Source of the DNA: Typha latifolia
Taxonomy: Eukaryota; Streptophyta; Magnoliopsida; Poales; Typhaceae
Assembly: GCA_019914945.1 (NCBI GenBank)
Contig: CM034104.1
Span: 746,501-810,500 of the forward strand
DNA: 64,000 nucleotides
Reading direction: 5' to 3'
The notes under the pieces were generated by a model. It did no database searches and was not told where the DNA came from. It saw only the letters and a list, made by a program, of their open reading frames with translations. How positions within the stretch are numbered: the stretch's first letter is position 1; every line of letters begins with the position of its first letter. A program made the translations under genes and the position numbers. Shown piece after piece: positions 13,969-26,400 of the stretch.

Positions 13969-16900
13969 ACTTTCTCCTGGTGACAAGTGTAAAATTGTTC
14001 ATTAGATTACCATGCTTCAAAACCTTGCATCCACAAGGACCACAACTATCCAAGTTTCAGAAAGTTTATTTATGAGCCATATGGTAAATATTTTCTGCTT
14101 ACCAGAATTTGGGCTTCTATCCATCAGTAAACAACAGCGGCAAATTTTTCAATGGGCAATACGGTGGTTAACTAAGGCAGTTCCACTATATGTTATTTGA
14201 GATTTGCAGCAGATCATTATGTTTGTTTTTCAAGAGGGTTCAAATATACCTGCAAGGCTATTGATGAGGGTTATGTGTGTAGATACCTGTTCTTTCATAA
14301 TGTATTGGAGAGGTGATTTCTGCTACAACCTAGGTGAAGGTTGATTGTGAATACTATATCTACATGTAGGAGTACTGAAGATGCAAGGATGCATCTGAAG
14401 TAGAGTGAGAAGTTTAGTGCCTTTTTCCTTTTGCACTGGCATCTCAAGTTTGTTGTAGTTGTAGGAGATGCCTGTATGATTCATTTATGGGCATCTGTTT
14501 GGTTTTTTTTCACTGTGCTCATGGCTTTTTTAAAAAGCTTGGAGATATATTTGAGATCTGGTTGAATCAATGTGATATTGAGTTGCTTATCAATTACATT
14601 TCTTAAATGTTGCTGTCTTTTGGACTCAGATGCTCCTTGTTCTTTGTACACGAAACATAAAAATATTAGAAACTCCACTCCCTTTTCTTAGTGCTCTGGA
14701 CTTCTGCACTCCAACCATGCTCTGCACCTGCAGTTTTACCACATGGAAGAGAGTTGTTCAAAGTTTCTGTCAGATGGATTAGTAATGATGGAAAATATGA
14801 AGCTTCTTGCAAAGAGAAGCAAAGGATCAGATAAACTTGAATCAAACATCATACCAGGTATTTAAAGCTGTGGGTCTAACTTGGTTATGAGGTGATCAAA
14901 ACAAATAGTTTGTTATAGATCTCAGAGAGTTAAATGGAGTTACATTGAGCTTGTAATTCATACATGGACCACAGATGGGTATGGTAGTCCATTATGACAT
15001 GTCAGGAAATTGTTGCACTGATTTAAAGCACAGAATCATATACCAGCTAAAAATATAATCTTCTTTTGACTAAGCAAAGATAAACAAAAGATCTTTTTTT
15101 TGAGAAAAAAAATTGCAACTAGGATGTATTGAAAAACTTCTCTCAGAAAAGCTAGATGGAGCTCATAATTAATAAGGAACAATGACACTGCACCACTTCT
15201 AGTCTGGTACTTATCTCATTAGCATGCTTTGATCTCATCATTATAATTAAGCAGTACAGTGACAACAACATGATTAGCCTCCATAAAATACTAATAAAGT
15301 ATAGATTTAATGTCTAAATGAAATCTGTCCTGTTATCAGGTTTTAAAGATAACATCCAGATAAGGAGGAAGACTACATGCATCTTTCTCTTTGCGGCCGC
15401 CATTGGCTGAACCTTGTACACTGGAAGTCCGGAACACCCTTTTTAATGCGCGAAATTAGTATAAAGTTTTTTCCAGTAATAAAAAAGTGATAAATGGTGA
15501 GATTTTATGGTAACTTATGCTCTTTTGAGACAAAAATAACCCTTACCTACCTGTGATCAATAGGTCCAGACAAGCAATTGTAAAAGCTCATCTAGATGAG
15601 GAATCTGGTGATGGGACTCCTCACCTGTGAGGAGGTGGTAAAAAGAGAAGGGAAAAGGAGGTTTGAAGGAAGAATCTGATTCTATTGTTGTGGATGTTGT
15701 CAAAGATAATGGAAACTAGAAAGTCTCCAACTTTCTTCCTCCTCCTGCACCTTCCTCTCTATCTAATAGAATTCCACCCATCCCTCTGCTCAAATCCATC
15801 TTTCACTTTGTAGCATCTTGCCATACTTAACAATTATTCTCTTCTACGACTTCACATAATTATATGCAAAAAGAACATACCAAGCTATAGATAAAACCTT
15901 GAAACCAAATTAATTATCTATGAAATTTCCTATCAGTTGCTGCAACTCTCTTAATATCAGAACTCTTAACACTAGAGATTCTCTGGAGATAGTAACCCAG
16001 ACGCACGCCCAGCTCTAATCCATATTAATTTAATCTTGTCTTGGATTTTGGGCAGCTAGAATTCGTAATCACGTGAATCTGAGCATTGTACAATGTGCAA
16101 CCACCTGCAATTTATTTAACATTAACTGAAGCATTTGTATGAGAAAGTTAAGATCTGGCCAGCTTTGTAAGTCATAGAATGGCCTCCACTAATCTTTAAT
16201 TAATTCAAATCAAACAGACAAAAGCACACTTTTTTTTTCTTTAACTGTTCTTACAATCTGGCCTCTAGGATATAAATATTCTTACATTTATATCAGACTG
16301 CAAAAGGACATCAGAATGCTACACAAGCAGAGAGAAGGCCAATTCAAGATCCAAAAATCTGTATTCATTTCAGATTCTGAAATAAGCCAGTTGCTTTCAC
16401 ACCCTCTTCTCTTTTCAATTATTGAAATATACCTTTTAACAAGAACTTCTCACCAAATCTCCAAAAGAATGACTTATAAGGACATAATTAGGGAAAGTAT
16501 AATATTAAAAGACCCAGATATTGACTAAGTGTAGGTGGTGACATGCAAAGAAAAGACCCAAAAAGAAAGCAGAAAAGATATAAACATGACAGATTTCTAT
16601 TTATCCAGTTACCAGTGGCACAGTAATTAGCACTGGTGGGGAATAGGTCAAGCGCAATGTCGCACAGACAGCTTGATGAAGCTATCAATGCCCTCATTAA
16701 ATTGGGAAGTTAAGCAGTGAGGGCCACACCCATTATATGAGGATAATGAGATTAATGATAGCATTTGATTGTGTCAGAGAAACAGACTTGTTGCAACTAG
16801 TAATTATAGCAGCCTTGCAGCCAAAAGCAAGACTCTGCCTTTGTTTATCTGGTCATTAAGGATAATTTTATCCCCTAATGATTACCTTTATTATTCTCAA

Positions 16901-17327
16901 TTAGGATTTTGTAAGATCTCAACTACAAGGATTTTGTAAATTTGGGTGCTTGGCAGACCTTGATTGGCAGACTGCAGGAAAGTTCTACATTCCATGTTGC
17001 AAAAGGATCTTTGAGAACAAGCTTATAGGTTCCTTTGTCCTTGCTGTTATCCTCTCTTAATCAAATTGTAATGAAGACCAGTGAATCTTATTCAATGTTT
17101 AAAGTATGAAAGGGTGGTATATTAGCTATCTTACCTAATTAAGTAGTATAATTGAATGATAATCCTGGTGAAAGTTATCTTACAGTCACCTCATGTCATC
17201 CAATCCAATTCATTCAGTATCCCTCTTTCCCCAAGCTTATAAGGGCATTATAGTGCACTCTCATTAGAAGTTCCTTTCTCTCTCTCTTTCTCTCTGTATA
17301 ACCAATGCTAGTACTTCTCACTACAAT
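13969..17327. other. Long intergenic region without recognised gene
   Basis: The first several hundred bases are TRM 3' flank. The rest is AT-rich with only short unrelated frames. A TATA-like TTATAAGG near 17236-17243 and a CT-rich leader (17274-17297) belong to the next gene. No RNA gene or transposon ends were recognised. Confidence 0.6.
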
Positions 17328-18147
17328 ATGGCTTCTTTGCTCTTCAAGGATATGAAAGGTGTTAACTTCTCCTGCGTCTCTCCGGCATCGGCTGCGGTCT
17401 GCACGAGCATCGACCGGCGATCAATTGTCCGGCCAACGACCGGAAGAGCCCTCGACCGCCACACACCTCATCTGAGAGACCCAAGAAGAGCAAAGACTAT
17501 TATGAACACACACTCTCAAGCACCCACAAGGCCAAAGTCCTACAAGCAAAAGAGTAGGATGAGCTTAGACAAGCCACTGGATCTTTTCAGTCCTCCAGGT
17601 TCTTCAAGGTACTTGTTGAATGATGGAGCCTTCTTTGATGTGTTTCCGGATCTGGAAGCTCCCCCTCCTCTCGTCCAGATTAAGCCTGCTGGTCTTGAGA
17701 TTACTAAGAGAGAAGAACCAAGTGTTTCAAGGCCATCAACCTCCACTAAACAAGATCAGGTTAGAAATTTTTAGATCAACTTCTTCTAGTTATGTTGTGT
17801 TGAGACTGAAACAAATCACAACTATGGCTGAATTTCTTATTAGGTTGTGATTTTGAGGGTGTCTTTGCATTGTAAAGGTTGTGAAGGAAAAGTGAGGAAG
17901 CACCTCTCCAAGATGGAAGGTGAGGTTTTTAGAACTTACTACTACTACTAAACAAGCCTGTACTACTTAGTGAAAAGATTTGATTGTTGTTGTTGATGTA
18001 GGAGTTGCATCCTTTGACATAGACTTTGCGGCGAAGAAGGTGACGGTGGTCGGAGACGTGACGCCATTAGGCGTGCTGAATAGCATATCAAAGGTGAAGA
18101 ATGCTCAGTTCTGGCCGTCGCCGCCACGCTCATCGGCAGTCTTCTGA
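17328..18147 (+). CDS. NaKR-like heavy-metal-associated (HMA) domain protein
   Basis: Three exons: 17328-17759, 17844-17919, 18002-18147; phases close to 217 aa. The N-terminal 144 residues are basic and probably disordered, with the NaKR-type segment SLDKPLDLFSPPGSSRYLL. The HMA domain begins at residue 145 (VVILRVSLHCKGCEGKVRKH) with metal-binding Cys154 and Cys157, followed by SKMEGVASFDIDFAAKKVTV, DVTPLGVL and AQFW. This order matches SODIUM POTASSIUM ROOT DEFECTIVE proteins, which in Arabidopsis act in phloem (NaKR1: Na/K homeostasis and FT movement). Function here is by homology only. Both introns interrupt the HMA-encoding part. Confidence 0.88.
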
Positions 18148-19115
18148 TCAGAACTACCATCTGCTAGTTGCATTTGTGTTCAATATGATGTTACGAGAAG
18201 AGCACCGATGTCTTTATGTCTGGAGAAAGGGGAAGCTAGAGTAGTAGTACTATTGTTCTTCTCAGCATTTAGTCTTAGTAGTAGCCTAATTAGCCTTCTC
18301 TTTCTTAGTATCTTTCCCCCTGCAATCCATGCATATCAATGACTACTTGGCTTTAGTTTCGTAGTGGAAATTGTACAACAAATAAGAAATGGAATCCAAT
18401 CATGAACTTTACTACTAATACTTTCCTATCACTTCTGATTTTGGAGGCACTTGCATGGATGGTTCAACTTCAAGCAAAAAGGAATCTGACTAAGATATAT
18501 TTTTCTTTCTTCTGCCTACCAAATTGTGACAGAAAGCAATCAAATTTCCATGAATTCTAGAGTCGTATTGTAAACGATGATTTGGACATCCACCCACATG
18601 AAAGCATTTAATCCTTTCCAACCACCTGTTATATGTTCCTTTTTTTTCTTTTTTTCTGAAGCATAATTATTAATTATATACCCGTTTTTTGGATGAATAT
18701 GACTCAGTGAAAGATCTTATGGTAGTTGAATAAATCCCATTATATTATACACTGGCTTTCAATTGTATCATTCCTTGGAAGGCAAGAGACAGGAAGTTTT
18801 ACTTGTACTCTAAGCATTCAAGATCATAATAACCCTGTGCAGTTGCAGTAGTGCTGCTTAGTTTCTAAACATCTTGGTCTCCAGTGATGGCTTCTCATAT
18901 TTATGTCACTTCCTCATTCCATTTCAGTACAAGACAATTGAGTCCAGGAGAATGAAGTGATCATTGAATGGAGTTGTTGGGCTAGCAAATCCTAGAGATA
19001 CAGTAGCCAATTCTGACCCACTCCATTGTGATTAAAAATCTTGATCACCTAAACCCCTACTACAAATGCTATATAAAACACAATCAACTAACTTGTTCAT
19101 GAAATCCTCCTCAAA
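18148..19115. other. Intergenic spacer, NaKR 3' flank and dirigent promoter
   Basis: No coding evidence. A TATA box for the next gene lies at 19072-19078. Confidence 0.6.
19072..19078 (+). promoter_or_regulatory. TATA box of dirigent gene
   Basis: TATAAAA 38 nt before ATG 19116. With usual TATA-to-start spacing, transcription would begin only about 10 nt before the start codon. Confidence 0.6.
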
Positions 19116-19832
19116 ATGGAAAGATTAACACATGCCCACATAGCCAACTTAGCCTGTCTTCTTCTCTCAATCCTCCTCACAATTAGCACATCAACCTCTG
19201 CAAGGCCTCTGAGTCAAAGCCCACCACCGTTGAACGATGAATCCGAGCAAATGCTCACCTTCTTCATGAACGATGTCGTGCAGAGCAAACACCGGTCGTC
19301 GGCGCCGGTGAACGGGGCTGGTGTGCCGGTTCTCCCACCAAAGCCCATGGACCTCTTCTCCCCTAAAAATGGAAATCCATTAGATAAATCCAATCCAACC
19401 TTTAGTCCTAGCCAAACTACTAGTCCTCATAGTAGTTGGTTGCCAATGCTAACGAATCTACAAGCATTAGAGGCAGGGACTGTGACCATTATTGATGAAG
19501 AGTTCAAAGGCATACAAGAGTTTGGATTGCCACTAATAGGTAAGGTGCAAGGGATATATATAACTAGCTCACAGAATAGTAGTGGTAGTAGTAGTAGTCA
19601 TATGGTGGCCATGAAGTCTACCTTTAGCGATGGCAAGTCGGAGGATAGTCTCAGATTCTTTGGCGTCCACGAGCTCAATCTCGCCGAGTCTCACATCGCC
19701 GTCGTCGGTGGCACAGGGAAGTATGATGGTGCAAATGGCTTTGCTATCATCAAAGCCATTGATTCAAATGATGCAGGCGGCGGAGACGAGAGCTTGAACA
19801 AAGTTCTCAGAGTCACCGTCTATCTCAAGTAA
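19116..19832 (+). CDS. Dirigent protein
   Basis: Single-exon gene, 238 aa. Residues 1-29 form a signal peptide (LACLLLSILLTISTSTSA), pointing to the apoplast. A Pro/Ser-rich linker (about 60-110) precedes the dirigent beta-barrel: ALEAGTVTIIDEEF, GKVQGIYITSS, LRFFGVHELNLAESHIAVVGGTGKYDGANGFA and the ending LRVTVYLK. The motif FFMNDV near residue 50 is the family's N-terminal strand. The linker is long compared with small dirigents and recalls the DIR9/DIR10(ESB1)/DIR16-18 group involved in lignin deposition at the Casparian strip; the subgroup call is tentative. Dirigents direct stereoselective phenoxy-radical coupling. Confidence 0.9.
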   Translation: MERLTHAHIANLACLLLSILLTISTSTSARPLSQSPPPLNDESEQMLTFFMNDVVQSKHRSSAPVNGAGVPVLPPKPMDLFSPKNGNPLDKSNPTFSPSQTTSPHSSWLPMLTNLQALEAGTVTIIDEEFKGIQEFGLPLIGKVQGIYITSSQNSSGSSSSHMVAMKSTFSDGKSEDSLRFFGVHELNLAESHIAVVGGTGKYDGANGFAIIKAIDSNDAGGGDESLNKVLRVTVYLK

Positions 19833-20363
19833 TCTATTGAGAAGTAACAGACTTTGGCCTTGATGTTGTTAGATTGTTTATTTTTTTTCCCCTTCTTTTC
19901 TCTTCCAAATGTTGAACAAATTAATGTTTTTTCCCCCTGTTTTCTTGCTAAAGGAGCACAAAGATACAGTAAACTGCAGCAAAGTACATGCAATATTCTT
20001 GTAATGGTAATGCTATGTAACATGAACATGGAGGTCATATAAACAAAGATAAGGTTTATCTACATCGGAAGCATAAAATGTATCCAAGTTGTTCAACCAA
20101 ATCATACCATCTTTTATTTTTTTTTCTCACATAAACCTTGCATTATTATTATTATTATTATTATTTGCAAGTAAAGCCATAATGGGTAGCGTTTCCAATA
20201 TTGCACACATAGGCATTTACACAAACATCTTCAGGGCATCCTAGTCAACTTCGCATAAACCTTCATCACTAACAAGTTAAATAAGTTAATGAAACAATTT
20301 GTTCCTCGTGATAATTATGAACCTTCGAATTCATCACAGGCACCAACTCTAACCATAAAGACC
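19833..20363. other. Spacer between convergent dirigent and lipase genes
   Basis: 3' flanks of two convergent genes. It contains an ATT microsatellite at about 20145-20165. No gene recognised. Confidence 0.6.
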
Positions 20364-20988
20364 TCAAATAAGCTCAACCTTCTCAGACATGTCGTCACGC
20401 TTTGCTTTCTGCTCCTTCTCCGACCTCTGGTCTCCGGCCGCGGTCCGGTCGTCGAGCCATGCGACGATGTCGCGGAACACGAGGTTGATGTTCTCCGGCG
20501 GCTCGCCGGAGGTGAGGGCGTGCCACATTCCGGGGTACAGCTTGAAGGCCTTGTCCTCGCTGGAGGCCGACTCATAGAGCAGCTTGCTCACCGATGGATC
20601 CGTGACTTTGTCGTCTTCGCCATGAACGATCAAGAATGGCAACGAAACCTCCACGGAGAAAGCTAGAGATATTATTCGAAGCAATAATTGAACGTAATTC
20701 GTAACAATCGCAAATACTTTTAGAGCATTGTGAACGAACTCCAATCAATCTGCCCTATTTACGAGGCAGATAATATTTATTTATCTCCCAACAAAGTACT
20801 TTAAGAATTAAAAAAAAATAGAGAGTTAAAATGACGAGAAATTTACCTGGTTTAAATTATTCTCAATGTCTAAACTAACCCGGAGAAGCTCTTTACCAGT
20901 CATCAATCTTGTCGCTCCTTTGTAACAATATTTATTCGATCGAATCTACCAAATATACTCACTCCATCAAAACAACGAAAAAAAAACC

Positions 20989-21026
<38 letters not shown>

Positions 21027-22707
21027 CATTAAATTATTACCTCCTTTCTCTTCTCTGGATTTTTATATGACATGTCAATTATATCTTGTGAAGGTACCAA
21101 TTTCCACTTGGGTATGACAGCAGTTAATTTCTTCAAAATGCTAATCGCTATTGGATGAGGCTTCATATCATCAACAATCTGAAATTAAAAAAAAACATAG
21201 TAAAATATATGATTAATTGTACATAACCTCTTAAATTATCACTTTTTTTATATATAGTTATAAAAAAATTTTTAATAAAATTTAGCTATTTTTATATATT
21301 GCACCTTATATTTTATTTATTTTATGGTTCACACGTAATGTTTAAGGATTTTGTAACCCAAGCACTCTTATTTAACACGTTGAATTAACTTAGATGGTGC
21401 TAAAAAGAAATATTTTATTATAATATATAAAATATTTTAAAAACACCTAAAAACACCTAAATTGCTCTGGTACTTTTTGAGGAAAGATGGCCCGTAACGA
21501 CAGTGGAAAAAATATGTAGAAAAGATGGTGAAAAGATATAGAAAATGAGAGAGTATGGTGAGGATATTTTAATAATTTAGTCAATATTACTTAGTTAAAA
21601 TAATATTAAATATGAATTATAGGAGAAAATAAAATGTCGGGTTACAAAATCGTCGTAAATAAGATATGAATCATAAAATAAATAAAATATAGGATTTAAA
21701 TTATAAAAATTTCTAATATTTACAATGTATATATAAAAGCAGAGATTATTTAAATGGCTAAAATATACTCGTCAGAAATTCTTTACACACTTAGGATAAA
21801 GACAAACAAATAGAATAGTCATTAAAATAAATAAAAAATTTATCCAAGACCTTGCACATTGGGGCCACAAGAACTGCACCATTCCAATAGGTTGACTCCT
21901 TCCTATGGAGGAGAAGAATAACAGCTCCTCCCATGGATTCTCCAAGGAGATATCTTTGTTTCTTCTTATTCTCTGGCTTCTCTATTCAATTTCCAAAGAT
22001 CAAAATTTAGACTTAAACTTTTTTTTGAAATAATATGAGTAAAAAAAAAAAAGTTTATGCTCATTGAGTTTATACCGCAAATACTCATAAAATGATCGGA
22101 ACAGTCACCAACAAGGTTATCAAAGTTTGATATGTATCCTTGTAATCCAGAAGATTTCCCATGGCCTTCATAGTCTATTCCATGAACAGCATAACCAGCC
22201 TTCGCTAATCGAGTTCCGGTGCCTAAATCGAATTTTATTCAACCTTCTTTTATCCATATTCAGATTGCAGATAAAGAACTCAGAAAACTATCTTAACATT
22301 ATACCTTTCATAGTTATGCTGCATTCCACTGCATAACCTGGATAACACAACCATGAAAAGAATAAGTACTCATATCCAACAGATTATTCACTTGTTGAGG
22401 GATAAAGTTAATTACTATACCATGGCAGATAAAGATCAAAGCTTTTGGTTCCATCTTTTCTGGTAGCCATCTGCACGTGAATTGCTTCACACCACGAGAG
22501 TTGGTGATGAACTCCTGAGAATATAAACGTGAATAAGAAACTTAACTTATATCCTGAATAAGAAAAGGAATAGCCGAAAATAGATAGGTTAGTGGACACT
22601 GACCTCCTCATATCTTATACTTCCAAGGTCTTGCTCCTGAAAAGAAAATAGCATAAACTAATAAGATTAAACCATGAAGAGAGGAGAGTGTTCTTGGACA
22701 TTACCAT
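20364..22707 (-). CDS. Monoacylglycerol lipase-like alpha/beta hydrolase, copy A
   Basis: Serine hydrolase of the plant MAGL / caffeoylshikimate-esterase-like family. Nine exons: 22707-22705 (only the ATG), 22636-22604, 22514-22421, 22337-22305, 22222-22076, 21981-21851, 21178-21041, 20945-20847, 20648-20364; phases close to 320 aa. The nucleophile elbow is GESMGGA (Ser119); the other triad residues are Asp239 (HGEDDKVTDP) and His269 (GMWHALTSGEP). Other family blocks are GYAVHGIDYEGHGKSSGLQGY, YWNGAVLVAPMCK and LMTGKELL. The last acceptor (GTGGAG) is weak, chosen by alignment with copy B. A TATA-like element lies at 22806-22814. Substrate is uncertain; the HGxxDxVTDP block fits MAGL6/7-type enzymes better than CSE. 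Confidence 0.88.
20993..21023. repeat. (TA)n microsatellite
   Basis: TA dinucleotide run in the short intron between MAGL-A exons 7 and 8. Confidence 0.85.
21215..21790. repeat. Fold-back/MITE-like element in MAGL-A intron
   Basis: Two inverted arms, roughly 21279-21366 and 21634-21722, share tatattttatttattttatg and gattttgtaaccc on opposite strands. Weaker inverted similarity extends outward on both sides. It lies in the intron between exons 21981-21851 and 21178-21041. Exact ends and target duplication could not be fixed. Confidence 0.6.
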
Positions 22708-25256
22708 GATCAGAGCTCGGAGAGAATTTTTGAAGAGGTCTGGTGGAGATGAGGGGAGAGGAAAGAGTTACGGGGATAATAATAGTATGCCAAGAGAAGC
22801 TATGTTTATATAAAGAAAGTGGTCTCCATTTTATAGCAAGTGAAAGCCTGGATCCCTTGTATACGGCTTATAATTCGGGCAATATAATCAGCATTACTAA
22901 GTTAATTAATTATTCTTTGATTCATCTCCTTTTATAAAATCTATTATTTGTATATATTTTATATGGATATCCATTAAAACTCTTTATTTATTGAGGGTTT
23001 CTTCCGTGCAATCGAATTAATTCTTTATCAATCAATTTGATGAAGATCTAACGGTTAAGATCTTTAAGGGTATAATAGGAATGAAAGATATTACCGGTTT
23101 AGCCGGTAATTTTTTTTAGATATATAATCTTGCACATTATTTTTTAACAATTATATTATCTTAATATTTTATTAAGTAAAAGACATATATATCATTAACT
23201 GAGAGTAATGTATATATATTAAAATAAGGGTATTGATGTCTTTTATAATTAACTTGATGAAATTTTAATTACATTTTATCTTTTTAATTATTTTTTATTA
23301 TTTACATATATCTCCCATTAGTTTAAGATTGATTTAAATTAAATTTTAATAGATAGAGATAGATAATTATATTTAAATTAAAGTTTATCTCCAAACAATC
23401 AAATTTAAATTATTTAATATTAAATGATATCTCCTATAATTAAGGCATAATTATATTTAAGAGAGAAATCTTAACGGAAAAAACGTGTAGAGCGCTTCTT
23501 CCGTACTTATCAATCACTTTGATGAAGATCTAATGGTTAAGATCTTCAAGGGTATAACAAGAAAATTGAAAAGTTAGGCACACGTAATTAATCTTCTTAA
23601 CTGATATACTATTTTTCTTATGTAATGTGGTTTTGGAACCGGTACCGGAAAACCGGTACCGGGTATGAAAACTGGCTATTATAGCCGTTGGATTAAGATT
23701 ATAATTTTTAAATGTGCATTGAAGTATTTGTCTTATTTCTTACATCAATATCTTTCAAACCCACCTAACCGCTAAAACTCTATTAATTGAACCAATAAGC
23801 TAAAAATACCCTTATTCTTGACTGTATATATAGAAATTTTTTGTTATTTCATCTGTTAGGTTACTGACTAGTTTGTTTGAAGAATTATCCAATTCGAATA
23901 GTGGTATATATATATATACTCATTTTTTATCTATTGTTTAGAAGAGAGTTATCGTTAACTATATATATTTTTTGTATATGTTTTCAATTGTAGAATTAAG
24001 CGTGTCGTATGAGGAGGTATTTAACTATTCAAACATAAAATAAGGAGGAGTATTTTGCAATAGATTTCTAGTTAATCTAGGTTCAAATCAGCATCAATTC
24101 AACAGCTTCTCATTGATTAGTACAGGCATTCAATACAAATTTCTATTTATCAAATTACTCGTGATTAATAACATTCTAAAGTAGTCAATGATGATCTAAA
24201 TTGTTATCTCTCAGTCATTTTTCAAAGGCCCCAATTTTCTTTGCATCCATATGATCAAGAAAGTAGAGACAAAGTAAAGAAGATAAAAGTTGTGGGTATT
24301 AAATTGGTTTAGTTACTGACCAACAGAACTGAAAAGGATAGGAAGGGAAGAACAGCTTGCATTGGAGGCAAAGAAATGTACAATGAATTGACTTTTGGTT
24401 CGACTTATTGGGAGGCTTAATGTCCGTTTCAGACACTGGTGATGTCTAGAAGGAAAGGGGCATTAAGTTAAATACTAACTGGAAGTGTAGGGCATGACTT
24501 CTTTTTAGAAAAAACGAAGTCATTCGTGGACTAGTTTCATTCATAGGTGCCCATTTGTTTGTCTTTTAAGATAAATTACAGTTTATCCTTGTATGATTTA
24601 GTTCGATTCTAATTTTACCTTAAACTTAGGCATTTAACATTTATTATTATTATTTAGCAATTTGCTGACAGCTGAAAATATTGAATCATTGGTTTTGAAT
24701 GAAAAAACTAACATTTGTGTTCACTTTAAAAAAAAAAAAAATATGTGGAACTATTTATATGATCTTCCTTCCTTTTTGACAGGGGAATTAGGGCAAGTTT
24801 ATAAATCGATGGATTAGTTTGTGAAAATTCCTTGTCATCTAGGTCTAATGCAGACCTCAAGCATAAGTCCTCATTAGAGAGTAGAGGCCATCTTTCTTCT
24901 CTTCATCCTTCATTTTCAAGAGAAGGAACCCAACTCAGATTAATTAGCAATTCATAAACAAAGTTAGATATTCAACAGAATTTATCAATTACTCAATATT
25001 TTCACTACCTTGACATGAAAAAATTTTAGTAGGTTTGTTCATCACTGATATTAGTCTAGAAGATAAGCCTTGCGTGCAAATTCCATTACATACACACACA
25101 TCATCATCCTCATCTTCAACTTCCCCACTTGCACTTGGCCTAACTTGCAACTTCTATCTGCCGACAAACAAATACTTTGTAGGTATCTAAATATTTCGAT
25201 GACAATAACATTTGAAGAAAAAAGAAAATGACAATTATGAGCATCTGTTGGGGTTG
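22708..25256. other. Intergenic region between tandem lipases, repeat-bearing
   Basis: AT-rich, no gene. It holds MAGL-A upstream sequence, repeat copy 1 (23126-23732) and MAGL-B 3' flank. Palindromes at 23090-23110 and 23637-23662 belong to the repeat-rich block. Confidence 0.6.
23126..23732 (+). repeat. Dispersed repeat, copy 1 (~0.6 kb)
   Basis: Strongly similar, in the same orientation, to 31688-32268 with small indels. Shared stretches include cttgcacattatttttt, gagagtaatgtatatatat, gggtattgatgtctttta and gagagaaatcttaacgga. No coding capacity. A 60-bp subunit containing gaagatcta-y-ggttaagatctt occurs at about 23020-23082 and again at 23507-23570 in this copy. Family unknown. Confidence 0.85.
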
Positions 25257-26318
25257 TTAGCTAGTAGCTTTCTCCTCAACTGAGACAAGGAACCTTGAAT
25301 CATGTTCGAACTTCTGTTCTTGCTCCAATCTGGAATCAGATTCAACTGCTCTCTTATCGAGCCATTCGACGATGTCTGCAAACACGAGATCGATGTTTTC
25401 TTGCGGCTCGCCTGATGTCAATGCATGCCACATCCCTGGATACAGCTTAAAGATCTTATCTTTGCTCTTTGCTGATTCATATAGAGATTGGCTCACTGAT
25501 GGGTCTGTTACTATGTCATCACCTCCATGAACTATTAAGAATGGCAACGTCACCTGATATATATAGATACAGTAGAAGATAAAGTTGTGCTCTATGATCT
25601 GATTAAGATGGATATGTATGTGGAATAAGAGAATTTATTCACCTTGTCTAAGTTATTCTCGATGTCTAGGCTAGCCATGAGAAGCTGGTTGCCAGTCATC
25701 AGGCGAGGCCTTCCTTTGTAACATAAAGTATTGTTTCTAACCTGCAGGATAATGAGTTTGGATAAGTAGGGGGATAAAAAATATTATTCATAATAGTTAT
25801 AAAAACTTTGGGATTTATGAAAGGGATAAAGAATTAAACTTCTGAAAAAGATGCGCCTCAGACTTTTTGCAATTTAATTCAGTGTAAGGGAAGTTTAAGT
25901 TGACTTTTTCGTACCTCCTTTCGCCGTTCGGGATTCTTAATCGAGCTATCGATGATGTCCTGCGTGGGGATTATCCTCCACGTTGGGATAATTTTACTGA
26001 GCTTTGTCAGAATATTGATGACTAGTGGATGAGGTTTCATCTTATCTGCAATCTGAAGAAGACCCAGAACTGAATACGTTGTTTACAAACTATTCTCAAA
26101 TTGGATGATTTAAAGCAGAGGAGAATCTTATCGAGGTCGAGTAACAACCTTGCACATTGGAGCAACTAAAATAGCTCCATTCCAATAATTGGGCTTCTTC
26201 CTGTGAAGGAGAAGGACTACAGCTCCTCCCATGGACTCACCAAACAAAAATCTCATCTTCATTTCATTCTCTTTTCTCTCTGGAAAGGAATAAACTTCTT
26301 ATCTTCAGAATTTTGATC

Positions 26319-26400
<82 letters not shown>

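Noticed and set aside
20289..20666. 125-aa plus-strand frame at the dirigent/lipase boundary
   Set aside because: Antisense to the last MAGL-A exon, which contains the Asp and His of the triad.
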